Assembly: GCF_020216025.1 (NCBI RefSeq)
Contig: NZ_JAIWNC010000003.1
Location: forward strand, 1-64,000
DNA length: 64,000 nt
Reading direction: 5' to 3'
Origin: Jidongwangia harbinensis
GTDB taxonomy: Bacteria > Actinomycetota > Actinomycetes > Mycobacteriales > Micromonosporaceae
The notes beneath the pieces were generated by a model that saw only the letters and a list, made by a program, of their open reading frames with translations, did not search any database and was not told the origin of the DNA. The position numbers and the translations under genes are program-made. This document shows, in pieces, positions 26,363 to 35,187 of the stretch. Position 1 is the first letter of the stretch; the number at the start of each line of letters is the position of its first letter.

Positions 26363-27301
26363 CTAGACCAGAGCGCCCCAGCGGGTGGTCAGTTCCTCGG
26401 CCGTGGGCATGGCCACGGCCCCGCCGCGGCGTTCGCAGACCAGGCCGGCCACCGCGAGCGCGAACGTGACGTGCCGCTGCCATCCGGACAGGTCGGCGGG
26501 CAGCCCCTCGGCGAGCAGCCGGCGGACCAGCGCGCCCATCACCGAGTCGCCGGCGCCGGTGGCGTCCACCGCGGACACGGTCGGCGCGGGCAGCATGGCG
26601 GTGCTGCTGCCGGTGGCCACGTACGCCCCCTTGGCGCCGCAGGTCACCACGACCGCGCCGGCGCCGGTGGCCAGGATGCGGGCGGCCGCGGCGGCCGGGT
26701 CGGCGCCGCCGTACAGCACCTCGGCGTCCGCGGAACTCAGCTTGACCAGGTGCGCGGTGGCGAAGAACTCCTCGACCAGGGTGCGCAGGGCGCTCACGGC
26801 GGCGGCGTCGGGCAGCAGGGTGGGCCGGACGTTCGGGTCGAACACGCGGAGTGGGCCGGGTACCGCCCAGGCGGTCCGGGCGGCGGCCCGGAACGGCTCG
26901 CGGAGCAGGCTGATCGAGCCGGTGTAGAGCACGTCGGCGCCGGCCACCAGCGTGGTGTCGATGTCGTCCGGAGTCAGCAGTGTGTACGACGGCGGCTCGC
27001 CGTAGAACGTGAACGTGGGTTCGGCGCCCTCGAAGGTGGTCACCGCGAGCACCGTGGGCACCGGGACCCGCCGGAGTCCGGCCGTGCCGACGCCGGCGGT
27101 ACGCAGGAACGTGGCGATCCGGTCCCCCAGCACGTCGTTGCCGAGGGTGCCGACGAACTGCACCTCACCGCCGAGCCGGGTGGCGCCCACCGAGACGTTG
27201 AGCGGCGCACCGCCGATCGCCTGGCGATAGATCAACTCGCCGTCGGTCTCCGTCTCCAGCAGATCGACGAGCGACTCACCCAGCACCACCGCATAGCCCA
27301 T
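26363..27301 (-). CDS. PfkB family carbohydrate kinase (fructokinase-like)
   Basis: 312-residue ribokinase-fold kinase. GESLVDLLETETDG opens the fold, QAIGGAPLNVSVGATRLG is the sugar-binding signature, and DATGAGDSVMGALV holds the anion hole and catalytic Asp. Fructokinase is the closest type by motif, but other ketose or nucleoside substrates are possible. ATG 27301 has GGAGGAG upstream. No sugar transporter is adjacent. Confidence 0.92.
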   Translation of the reverse strand: MGYAVVLGESLVDLLETETDGELIYRQAIGGAPLNVSVGATRLGGEVQFVGTLGNDVLGDRIATFLRTAGVGTAGLRRVPVPTVLAVTTFEGAEPTFTFYGEPPSYTLLTPDDIDTTLVAGADVLYTGSISLLREPFRAAARTAWAVPGPLRVFDPNVRPTLLPDAAAVSALRTLVEEFFATAHLVKLSSADAEVLYGGADPAAAAARILATGAGAVVVTCGAKGAYVATGSSTAMLPAPTVSAVDATGAGDSVMGALVRRLLAEGLPADLSGWQRHVTFALAVAGLVCERRGGAVAMPTAEELTTRWGALV

Positions 27302-27406
27302 GTCGACTCCTCCAGGTAACGCCCGATCAGCATCTCCTCCGGCGGCGCAGAAAGCCAGCGGCCTCCCGCACCACGCCCCCTTTGTCCGTTTTGCGAGAAT
27401 GGCCCG

Positions 27407-28060
27407 ATGCGTTGTCTGCCGCTTCCCCTCCTCGCCGCCGCCCTCCTGCTGTCCGCCTGCGCCGATGCCACCGAACCGGAGGTGCGCCCGTCCACGGAGG
27501 CGCCGATGTCGACCGACGCGCCGGGCGAGCCGGGCACCCTCGGCGCCGACAACATCCGGGTCCCCGAGTCGCCGGACGGCGCCGTCACCGGGACGTTCCT
27601 GCCGTACACCCCGGGCGCCGCCGCCGTCACCTACGACCCGGCGGCGGTCCCGCCGGGCGCGACGGCGCAGGTCCACATCCGGCCGGCCGGGACCGGGATC
27701 ACGGTACGGCTGACCGCCGCCGGCATGGTGCCGCGCCGGGCGTACGGGGCGCACCTGCACCGCCGCCCGTGCAGCGCCGCCCCGGACGCGGCCGGACCGC
27801 ACTACCAGCACCGCCCGGACCCGAAGGCGGCCGCGTCGCCGCCCTCGGTGGACGCCGACTACGCGAACCCGCGCAACGAGGTGTGGCTGGACTTCACCGC
27901 GGACGCCGCCGGTGCCGCCACGGTGACCGCCGCGCACCCGGCGTTCGACCGGGCCACGGCGCCACGGTCGCTGGTGCTGCACGGCTCGCTCACCCGTACC
28001 GCCGACGGAGAGGCCGGGACGGCCGGGCCGCGGGTGGCCTGCCTCACCCTGCCCGCCTGA
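27407..28060 (+). CDS. Cu/Zn superoxide dismutase-like lipoprotein (SodC-like)
   Basis: 217 residues. A lipoprotein signal ends in LLSAC (Cys about 18), then a Pro/Thr linker and a SodC-like beta barrel. Copper ligands are recognisable as GAHLHRRPC (two His), GPHYQH and SLVLHGS; a disulfide partner Cys is in RVACLTL. The usual zinc loop is altered: the canonical HGDL segment is replaced by NEVWLDF. M. tuberculosis SodC is also zinc-free (recalled), so activity is possible. Surface-attached detoxification of superoxide is the likely role. Confidence 0.8.
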   Translation: MRCLPLPLLAAALLLSACADATEPEVRPSTEAPMSTDAPGEPGTLGADNIRVPESPDGAVTGTFLPYTPGAAAVTYDPAAVPPGATAQVHIRPAGTGITVRLTAAGMVPRRAYGAHLHRRPCSAAPDAAGPHYQHRPDPKAAASPPSVDADYANPRNEVWLDFTADAAGAATVTAAHPAFDRATAPRSLVLHGSLTRTADGEAGTAGPRVACLTLPA

Positions 28061-28131
28061 CAGAGCGGGCCGCTTTAGCGCCGGAGGCGGTAACGTCTCC
28101 AGGAAGCCGGACGCCCGACAGGAGGAGCACC

Positions 28132-29589
28132 ATGACCGAGCAGTCCGCCCCCAAGACCGAGTCGCACGACCCGGACTTCCCCGAGGCGTTCCTGCAGTTC
28201 ATGCGCTCCGGCTGGCGGGAGGACCCGCTGCACGTCACGCCGGTGCCCGAGGCGCCCAACTACGCGAAGCGGCGCGCCGCGGTGTCCGAGGCGTTCCCCG
28301 GCGAGACGCTGATCATCCCCTCGGGTACGGAGAAGGTGCGCGCGAACGACACCGACTACCCGTTCCGGCCGGGCAGCGACTTCTTCTACCTGACCGGCGA
28401 CCGCGACCCGGACAGCGTGCTGGTGCTGCGCCCGAGCGGCTCCGGCCACGACGCGGTGCTGTACACGCACGACCGCAACTCCAAGGACACCGACGGGTTC
28501 TTCCGGGACCGCAACGGCGAACTCTGGGTGGGCCGGCGGCACACGCTCGCCGAGAAGTCCACCGAGCTGGGCCTGGAGACCGCACCGTACGGCGAGCTGG
28601 GCCGGGCGCTGGCCGGTTCCGCCCCGGCCCGGACCAGGGTGCTGCGCGGCCTGGACGCCGCGGTGGACCGCACGGTGCTGGCGTACGAACCGGATCCGCA
28701 GGTCCGGCGCGACCGCGAGCTGGGCCGGGTCCTCTCCGAGCTGAAGCTGGTCAAGGACGAGTGGGAGATCGCCCAGCTGCAGGACGCCATCGACGCGACG
28801 GTGCGCGGGTTCGAGGACGTCGCCCGCGTGCTGCCGGCCGACCGGAGCGTGAAGGAACGCCTGCTGGAGGGCGTGTTCGGGCTGCGCGCGCGGCACGACG
28901 GCAACGACGTCGGGTACAGCTCCATCGTCGGCGCCGGCCCGCACGCCACGATCCTGCACTGGATCCGCAACACCGGCGTCACCCGGCCCGGCGAACTGCT
29001 GCTGATGGACATGGGCGTGGAGGGCCACAACCTCTACACCGCGGACGTGACCCGCACGCTGCCGGTGTCCGGCACGTTCACCCCGCTGCAGCGGCAGGTG
29101 TACGACATCGTGCACGCGTCGCAGCAGGCCGGGATGGACTTCATCCAGCCCGGCGTGGTGTTCCAGGACGTGCACCAGGTCTGCATGCGGGTGCTCGCCG
29201 AGGGCCTGCACGACCTGGGACTGCTCCCGGTCGGCGTGGACGAGGCGATGGAGAGCACGTCCACCGTGTACCGGCGGTGGACGCTGCACGGCTTCGGGCA
29301 CATGCTCGGCATCGACGTGCACGACTGCTCGCAGGCCCGCAAGGAGGCGTACCGCAACGGCCCGCTGGGCGAGGGGTACGTGCTGACCGTGGAGCCGGGC
29401 CTGTACTTCCAGCCGGAGGACGACATGGTGCCCGACGAGCTGCGCGGCCTCGGCATCCGGATCGAGGACGACGTGCTGGTCACCGCGGACGGCTGCCGCA
29501 ACCTGTCGGCCGGGCTGCCCCGCTCGGCCGATCAGGTGGAGCAGTGGCTGGCCTCGCAGCGCGCGGCCGGCCCGCGCCTGCCCGGCTGA
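28132..29589 (+). CDS. pepP: Xaa-Pro aminopeptidase (PepP-like, M24 family)
   Basis: 485 residues. N-terminal AMP_N domain (NYAKRRAAVSEAFPGETLIIPSG, FYLTGDRDPDSVLVL) and a pita-bread M24B catalytic domain. Metal ligands: Asp in LLMDMGVEGHNLYTADVTRT, His in HGFGHMLGIDVHD, Glu in LTVEPGLYF and Glu in GIRIEDDVLVT. It removes N-terminal residues before proline. GGAGGAG lies just upstream of the ATG at 28132. Intact and of normal length. Confidence 0.95.
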   Translation: MTEQSAPKTESHDPDFPEAFLQFMRSGWREDPLHVTPVPEAPNYAKRRAAVSEAFPGETLIIPSGTEKVRANDTDYPFRPGSDFFYLTGDRDPDSVLVLRPSGSGHDAVLYTHDRNSKDTDGFFRDRNGELWVGRRHTLAEKSTELGLETAPYGELGRALAGSAPARTRVLRGLDAAVDRTVLAYEPDPQVRRDRELGRVLSELKLVKDEWEIAQLQDAIDATVRGFEDVARVLPADRSVKERLLEGVFGLRARHDGNDVGYSSIVGAGPHATILHWIRNTGVTRPGELLLMDMGVEGHNLYTADVTRTLPVSGTFTPLQRQVYDIVHASQQAGMDFIQPGVVFQDVHQVCMRVLAEGLHDLGLLPVGVDEAMESTSTVYRRWTLHGFGHMLGIDVHDCSQARKEAYRNGPLGEGYVLTVEPGLYFQPEDDMVPDELRGLGIRIEDDVLVTADGCRNLSAGLPRSADQVEQWLASQRAAGPRLPG

Positions 29590-29592
29590 CCC

Positions 29593-30015
29593 TCACGTCG
29601 CCCGGGCGGCCAGCACCTCCAGGTAGTGCGGGTTGTGCATAACGCCCAGGACGTTGCCGAACGGGTCGATCACGGACGCGGTGACGAAGCCCGAGCCGTC
29701 GCCGTGCTCGGTGACCGGCTGGTACTCGGTGGCACCCTTGCCGAGCAGCCGGCCCACCGTGCCCTCGAGGTCGTCGACGTGCCAGAACAGCACCGCGCCG
29801 CCGGGCGGGTTGGCCGCACCGGGCGGGGCGTACCGGCGGTCGATGAAGCCGAGTTCGTCGCCGTCGTCGCCGACCCGGAATTCGAGGTACGCCGGCGGCG
29901 CGGGCGCCGCCGGATAGGCGTAGTACGGCGGGATGCCGAGCAGGTCGGTGTACCAGTCGCGGGCCGCGGCGAGGTCGTCGGCGTAGAAGCTGATGGTGGC
30001 GAATCCCCGGAACAT
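29593..30015 (-). CDS. VOC (glyoxalase/bleomycin-resistance) family protein
   Basis: 140-residue VOC-fold protein with two beta-alpha-beta units: FATISFYADDLAAARDWYTDLLG and VLFWHVDDLEGTVGRLLGKG, plus ASVIDPFGNVLGVMHNPHY with the metal-side residues. Activity is unknown; such proteins bind or transform small molecules. It is divergent from a WYL regulator gene across a 23-bp palindrome (30061), strongly suggesting it is the regulated gene. Confidence 0.9.
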   Translation of the reverse strand: MFRGFATISFYADDLAAARDWYTDLLGIPPYYAYPAAPAPPAYLEFRVGDDGDELGFIDRRYAPPGAANPPGGAVLFWHVDDLEGTVGRLLGKGATEYQPVTEHGDGSGFVTASVIDPFGNVLGVMHNPHYLEVLAARAT

Positions 30016-30060
30016 CGTTCTCTCCCCTCAATCGGTCGACGAGGTCATCCTGCGCCGCTG

Positions 30061-30083
30061 AAGTGCTCACCTTCTGAGCACTT
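30061..30083. promoter_or_regulatory. candidate operator, 9-bp inverted repeat
   Basis: Perfect palindrome AAGTGCTCA-CCTTC-TGAGCACTT midway between the divergent VOC gene (start 30015) and the WYL regulator (start 30103). Position and symmetry suit an operator for the adjacent regulator acting on both genes. Confidence 0.65.
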
Positions 30084-30102
30084 TTCCTGGCAGTCTCGGC
30101 AC

Positions 30103-31059
30103 ATGCGCGCGGACCGGTTGGTGGCCATCCTGTTGCTCATGCAGTCCCGGGGGCGGGTGACCGCGGCCGAGGTGGCGGCGGAGCTGGAGGTGTCGGTGGC
30201 GACCGCCCGCCGCGACCTGGAGGCGCTGTCCACCGCCGGAGTTCCGGTGTACCCGCAGGCGGGTCGCGGCGGCGGATGGTCGCTGGTGGGCGGCGCCCGC
30301 ACCGACCTGACCGGCCTCACCGCCACCGAGGCGCGGGCGCTGTTCGTGCTGGCCGGCCCGGCCGCCGGCGGCACCCCGCAGGTCCGCTCCGCGCTGCGCA
30401 AACTGGTCCGCGCCCTGCCCGAGACGTTCCGCCCGGACGCCGAGGCGGCGGCCGACGCGGTGGTGGTCGATCCCACCGGGTGGGGCGCGCGGGACCGGGC
30501 CCGGCCGGTCCTGGTCGATCGGCTCGAGGACGCGGTGGTCCGGCGCCGCAGAATCACCATGGAGTACGCCGGACGCGGGCCCGGCCGCACCCGCCGCGAG
30601 GTCGACCCGTGGGGCCTCGTCGACAAGGACGGCGTCTGGTACCTGATCGCCGGCACCGACCGCGGGCAGCGCACGTTCCGGGTGGACCGGATCAGCGCGG
30701 CCGAGGTGACCGACCTCCCCGCGCACCGGCCCGCCGACTTCGACCTGTCCCGGGAATGGGACCGGGTGGTCGGCGAGATGGAACAGCGCCGCTCCCCGGT
30801 CACCGCGACGCTGCTCATCGCCGAACGCCTGCTGCCGGTGCTGCGCGACCACTTCGGCCGGCACTGCGAGACGCTGGAGACCCGGGCCGACGGGCGGGTC
30901 CGGGTGCGGGTCGCGGCCCATCTGGCCCGGTCGATCGCCGAGACGCTGGCCGGCTGGGGAGCCACGGTCGAGGTGCTGGAGCCGGACGTGGTCCGCGCCG
31001 AACTGGCCCGGCTGGGCGCGGAACTGGTCGCGCTCTACGAACCGGACCGCGGCGCGTAG
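30103..31059 (+). CDS. HTH/WYL-domain transcriptional regulator (YafY-like)
   Basis: 318 residues. An N-terminal HTH of the DeoR-like type (LLMQSRGRVTAAEVAAELEVSVATARRDLEAL) is followed by a WYL domain (EYAGRGPGRTRREVDPWGLVDKDGVWYLIAGTD; RTFRVDRISAAEVTD) and a WCX dimer-extension C-terminus. WYL domains bind nucleotides or small ligands. It overlaps the convergent lipoprotein gene by 25 bp at the 3' end. Likely controls the divergent VOC gene through the palindrome at 30061. Confidence 0.92.
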   Translation: MRADRLVAILLLMQSRGRVTAAEVAAELEVSVATARRDLEALSTAGVPVYPQAGRGGGWSLVGGARTDLTGLTATEARALFVLAGPAAGGTPQVRSALRKLVRALPETFRPDAEAAADAVVVDPTGWGARDRARPVLVDRLEDAVVRRRRITMEYAGRGPGRTRREVDPWGLVDKDGVWYLIAGTDRGQRTFRVDRISAAEVTDLPAHRPADFDLSREWDRVVGEMEQRRSPVTATLLIAERLLPVLRDHFGRHCETLETRADGRVRVRVAAHLARSIAETLAGWGATVEVLEPDVVRAELARLGAELVALYEPDRGA

Positions 31060-31472
31060 CCGGTGATCAGGAAGCAGGCCTTCTCGCCGGACCGGTCGAT
31101 GGTGACCGCGGTCGGGTGGCCGTCGCCCGGGTCGAACGAACTGGTCACCTCGGCGCCGTCCGCCTGCGCGGTCTCCGCCATCTCCACCAGCTCGGCGAGC
31201 GTGGGGACGCTGATCTCCTCCTCGCCGGTCGCGGTACGGCCGTCGACCCGGTCCGCGTCGGCCACCTCCCGCTCCCGGACGACCACGCGGTACCGTCCGG
31301 CCGACGGCTCCGGGTCGCACCGGCGCTCCAGCACGAAGCCGTAGTCGGACGGCTCCGACCACGGCGGCGGCGACGCCACCACACTGGCCGAGGGCGCCGG
31401 GTCGGGGTCGGCCGTCGACGTGCACCCGGCGAGCGCGGCGAGCACCGCGAGCCCGGCGCAGAACCTGCGCAT
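31035..31472 (-). CDS. DUF6174-type lipoprotein
   Basis: 145 residues. The lipobox is LAALAGC (Cys about residue 17), then an Asp/Pro/Ser linker. The mature part, YGFVLERRC, YRVVVREREVADA, VPTLAELVEMAETA and AEVTSSFDPGDGHPTAVTID, matches DUF6174 as I recall it. Role unknown; surface-anchored. ATG 31472 is preferred over the adjacent GTG at 31475. A perfect 20-bp palindrome lies 59 bp upstream. Confidence 0.82.
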   Translation of the reverse strand: MRRFCAGLAVLAALAGCTSTADPDPAPSASVVASPPPWSEPSDYGFVLERRCDPEPSAGRYRVVVREREVADADRVDGRTATGEEEISVPTLAELVEMAETAQADGAEVTSSFDPGDGHPTAVTIDRSGEKACFLITGYAPRSGS

Positions 31473-31530
31473 CACAGCGAAACTCTAGGCCCTGACCGGT
31501 CGTGATCGACAGGACCGCCGCCGTGGTGTA

Positions 31531-31550
31531 CCAGTGGAGCGCTCCACTGG
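31531..31550. promoter_or_regulatory. perfect 20-bp palindrome
   Basis: CCAGTGGAGCGCTCCACTGG, no spacer, 59 bp upstream of the DUF6174 lipoprotein start. The central GGAGCGCTCC equals the core of LacI-family (CebR-type) operators known in streptomycetes (TGGGAGCGCTCCCA). The pullulanase gene ends to its right, but the palindrome is far from that gene's start. The remaining 31473-31844 gap has two direct repeats and no gene. Confidence 0.5.
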
Positions 31551-31609
31551 CGTCCCGTGCCGGAGTACGGCACGGTGTCGCTGGCTCACGGCGCGGGCGC
31601 CACCGGTGC

Positions 31610-31711
31610 GTGTGGAGTTCGGGCGCGGTGGGTGCCACAAAACCGCACGGCCTGGAGCCACCGTCAGGACGCGTGGAGTTCAGGTGCGGTGGCTGCCGCA
31701 AATCCGCACAC
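31610..31711. repeat. pair of imperfect ~40-bp direct repeats
   Basis: Two related segments, about 31610-31649 and 31672-31711, share TGGAGTTC, GCGGTGG-TGCC-CAAA and CCGCAC blocks with a 62-bp period. They sit in a non-coding gap downstream of the pullulanase gene. No function is known. Confidence 0.55.
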
Positions 31712-31844
31712 GTGCACGGGCGGTCGGATCACGTCGTGCAGTCGTGGGTGGCATACCGCTGTTGGCGTACCGCCCTACCTGCACATGATCGCCGGATGAA
31801 CGGCCGCGACCCGGGCCGGAGTCACCACCCTGGGCGGAGCCGCC

Positions 31845-34800
31845 TCAGTGCACGTCGGCGACGTAGACGGCGACCGAGCGGGCCGGCACGGTGAGCGTGC
31901 CGCCGGAGGCGGTGGCGGTGCGCAGCTCCGGGTCGGCGGAACCGGTCAGCTCCGGGTGCAGCCGCAGGCCCGGCGCGGCACCCGGCACGGTCTGCGACAC
32001 CGGCTCGGCGGTGGCGTTGAAGACCACCACCACCTGGCGCCACCGCGGGTCCAGCCCGGCGCCGTCCAGGCACATCACCACGACGCCCGGCGTCTCGCCC
32101 GGTCCGCCCAGCGGGAAGGTCAGGCGCCGCTGTACCTCGTCCGCGGTGGGCAGGCCGAAGACCGGGGACGAGCGGCGGATCCGGAGCAGTTCGCGGTAGC
32201 GCTCGGCGGTCATCTCCACCACGTCCGCGCCGGGCACCAGCGCCGGGTCGGCCAGCAGCGGGCGGGCCCACGGCCACTTGTCCTCGTTGTCCGCGGCCGG
32301 CGGCAGGCCCACCCCGAAACCGTTGCCCTGTGCCGGGTCCCAGCGGATCTGGTTGAACCAGTCGCCGGAGTTGTACGAGTTGCGGTCCAGCGACTTGGAG
32401 CGGAGGCGCTCGCTGCCCAGGGCCACGAAGCCGACGCCCTGGCTCAGCACCACCAGCGCCAGCGCCAGCACCTGCATGCGGGCCCGGTCCACCGGCGCGG
32501 TGCCGGCCGGCAGCTTGAACGCCATCGCGTCGTACAGGATCTCGTTGTCGTGCGCGTCGACGTAGTTGACCGTCTCCCCGGGGGCCGCGGCGTATCCGCT
32601 GGGAGAGCCGTTGTAGTCGATCTCGGCGCCGCTCGCCTCGTGGCCGTGGTGGGTGACGAACCGGTACGCCGCCAGGCCGCCGGCCAGTCCCACCTTGATC
32701 CGGTCGTGCACCGCGAGGGGCGTGTGCGATCCGAGTCCGGTGGCGAAGCCGCGCTCGGTGGGGTCGTCGCCGAACGATCCACCGCCGCGGACCGCGTCGC
32801 GCAACCGGTCGTTGAACGTGCCGATGCCGGTGCCGGCCATGTTGACCTGGGTGGCCTGGGCGAAGCGGGCATCGTACGCCACCTCGCCGAAGTTCCAGCC
32901 CTCGCCGTACAGGTAGATGTCGCGGCCCTCGACGCCGTCCGCCTCGGCGGTCAGGTGATCGAGCATCACCCGGGTCTGGAGGATGTTGCCCCGCGGGTGG
33001 TGACCCATCAGGTCGAAACGGAAGCCGTCCACCTTGTAGGCCCGGGCCCAGGTGAGGATCGAGTCGATCACCAGCTTGCCCATCATGGCGTGCTCGGGCG
33101 CGGTGTTCGGGCAACAGGTGGACTCGGCGACCGTGCCGTCGGGCAGCAGCCGGTGGTAATACCCGGGGACGATCCGGTCCAGCACGCTGAACCGGTCGAG
33201 GCCACCGCCCATGGTGTGGTTGTAGACCACGTCCATGACCACCCGCAGGCCGGCGTCGTTCAGGCCGGACACCATCCGGCGGAACTCCAGGATGCGGGCC
33301 GGGCCGGCCGGATCGACCGCGAAACTGCCCTCCGGCGCGGTGTAGTGCCAGGGGTCGTAACCCCAGTTGAAGCCGTCCGTGTCGGCGACCGCCGCGACCG
33401 CGCGCTGCGGCTCGGGCGAGTCGGGCGGGAACGCGGCCAGGTCGCAGGCGGGTACGGCCTGGTCGGCGCGGCGGTCCGGCACGGTGGCGAAGTCGAACGC
33501 CGGCAACAGGTGTACGTGGGTGAGCCCGGCGCCGGCCAGCGACCGCAGGTGCCGCATCCCGGCCGAGTCGGCGCGGGTGAAGGCGAGGTACGTGCCGCGC
33601 TCCTCGGCCGGCACCGAGGCGTCGGCGATGGAGAAGTCGCGCACCGACACCTCGGAGATCTGCATCCGGGCGGGCGCCACCGCGGCCGGCTTGACCAGCG
33701 TGTCCCAGCCGGGCGGCCGGAGTTCCGGTGCGTTCAGGTCGACCAGCAGGCTGTGCGTGGAGTCGACCGCGAGGCCCAGCGAGTACGGGTCGGTGACGCT
33801 GGTCGTGACGATCCGCTGGGCGGCCGGGTGCCACACCTCGACGCGGTACCGGTAGTAGCGCCCGAGCCACTCGGGCCGGCCGGTGACGGACCACACGCCG
33901 GTCACCGGGTCTCGGTCCATCGGCAGCAGTTCCGGCTCGTCGGCCGGCGCGGCGGACAGTTCCAGCCGCACCGACCGGGCGGTCGGCGCCCACACCGCGA
34001 GCGACGGCCGCCCTTCGTCCAGCAGCACGCCCAGCTCGACATCGGCGGCCTCGGCGTACAGGTCGTCGAGGACGCCGGGCAGCTGGACGCCGGTCACCAC
34101 GGTGACCCGGCCGGCGTCGTCGCTGCCGACCACCAGCACCTGGCCGCGCAGCAGGTCGCCCAGGGCGGCGTCGCCCGACTCCCGCACGGAGAACGCCCGG
34201 TAGGCCCGCAGGTGCGGGAAGTGCCGGCTCTGTGCCTGGAACAGCCCACCGGGCCGGGCGGTCAGCGGCAGCGCGGCGTGTTCGCCGGTCAGCTCGTCGC
34301 CGTCCCGGCGCAGGTCACCGTGCGCGGACGCGACCAGCGTGAAGCCGGACGCGAGGTGGGCCAACTGCTCGGGCAGCGCGATGGTGGTGCGGTCGACGAA
34401 GACCGCGAGCGACCGGGCCGGGTCCAGTTCCGGGCCGAGCGAGCGCAGGTCCGGCAGCACCGGCGCGGACGTGCCGGCGACCAGCCACACCTCCCGGCAG
34501 GCGGTCAGGTCGAGCCGCTGGTCGTCGGGCAGGTCCTTGGTGTCGCCGCGGTAGAGCACGAATCGCAGGCCGACCGCGTCGGGACGGACCGGCACCCGGA
34601 ACACCGCGCCGAACGCGTCGAAGGTGGCCGGCGCGAGCGGCGTACCCCAGCGGGGTTTCTCCGGGGTGCCCTCCCAGGCGTGCAGGCCCCACCCGGCGTA
34701 GTCGCCGTCGGCGCGCCGGTAGTGGATGACCGCCAGGTCCGGTCCGGGCGGCGGGACCGGCCCGGCGCCGCCGTCCGCGGCGGCGCGGGTGGGATAGACC

Positions 34801-35156
34801 CGCGGGTCGCCGGGCCGCAGCCAGATCTCGCCGGTGACCGCGGGATCGACGTGCCGGTCCTGCGCGACGTCCTTGGTGCCGGTGTGGTCGACCACCAGGA
34901 AGCCCACGTGCCGGGCGTGGTCGGCCAGCCGGACCCAGGCGAAGCGCCCGTAGTCGTCCTCGCCCGCGAACGGGTGCCCGCCCGGATAGCCGGTGGCCTG
35001 CCCGGGCGCGATGTCTCCCCAGGCGTGCACGGCCCAGTCGCCGTATCCGGCGTCGTCGCGGTGGTAGTGCACCACCAGCCACTGCGGCCGGCCGCGACGG
35101 CCGGGCGGGGTGCCGCCGGTCTGCGCGGCGTCCAGGGTGATCTCGGTCGTGGTCAC
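31845..35156 (-). CDS. pulA: pullulanase-type alpha-1,6-glucosidase (GH13)
   Basis: 1103 residues. Two N-terminal CBM41/PUD starch-binding domains (about 25-110 and 120-225: HYHRDDAGYGDWAVHAWGD; HYRRADGDYAGWGLHAWEG), a linker domain, a CBM48-like unit, and a GH13_14 barrel. Type I pullulanase marker is FNWGYDPWHY; catalytic regions are RVVMDVVYNHT, GFRFDLMGHHP (nucleophile Asp), YGEGWNFGE (acid Glu) and YVDAHDNE. No signal peptide is evident, so the enzyme may act on intracellular glycogen or limit dextrin. GTG 35156 is selected; upstream residues are unconserved. Debranching of alpha-1,6 bonds is the expected role. Confidence 0.94.
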   Translation of the reverse strand: MTTTEITLDAAQTGGTPPGRRGRPQWLVVHYHRDDAGYGDWAVHAWGDIAPGQATGYPGGHPFAGEDDYGRFAWVRLADHARHVGFLVVDHTGTKDVAQDRHVDPAVTGEIWLRPGDPRVYPTRAAADGGAGPVPPPGPDLAVIHYRRADGDYAGWGLHAWEGTPEKPRWGTPLAPATFDAFGAVFRVPVRPDAVGLRFVLYRGDTKDLPDDQRLDLTACREVWLVAGTSAPVLPDLRSLGPELDPARSLAVFVDRTTIALPEQLAHLASGFTLVASAHGDLRRDGDELTGEHAALPLTARPGGLFQAQSRHFPHLRAYRAFSVRESGDAALGDLLRGQVLVVGSDDAGRVTVVTGVQLPGVLDDLYAEAADVELGVLLDEGRPSLAVWAPTARSVRLELSAAPADEPELLPMDRDPVTGVWSVTGRPEWLGRYYRYRVEVWHPAAQRIVTTSVTDPYSLGLAVDSTHSLLVDLNAPELRPPGWDTLVKPAAVAPARMQISEVSVRDFSIADASVPAEERGTYLAFTRADSAGMRHLRSLAGAGLTHVHLLPAFDFATVPDRRADQAVPACDLAAFPPDSPEPQRAVAAVADTDGFNWGYDPWHYTAPEGSFAVDPAGPARILEFRRMVSGLNDAGLRVVMDVVYNHTMGGGLDRFSVLDRIVPGYYHRLLPDGTVAESTCCPNTAPEHAMMGKLVIDSILTWARAYKVDGFRFDLMGHHPRGNILQTRVMLDHLTAEADGVEGRDIYLYGEGWNFGEVAYDARFAQATQVNMAGTGIGTFNDRLRDAVRGGGSFGDDPTERGFATGLGSHTPLAVHDRIKVGLAGGLAAYRFVTHHGHEASGAEIDYNGSPSGYAAAPGETVNYVDAHDNEILYDAMAFKLPAGTAPVDRARMQVLALALVVLSQGVGFVALGSERLRSKSLDRNSYNSGDWFNQIRWDPAQGNGFGVGLPPAADNEDKWPWARPLLADPALVPGADVVEMTAERYRELLRIRRSSPVFGLPTADEVQRRLTFPLGGPGETPGVVVMCLDGAGLDPRWRQVVVVFNATAEPVSQTVPGAAPGLRLHPELTGSADPELRTATASGGTLTVPARSVAVYVADVH

Positions 35157-35187
35157 CCGGCCATGATGGCACCGGGGTGCGTCAGTT

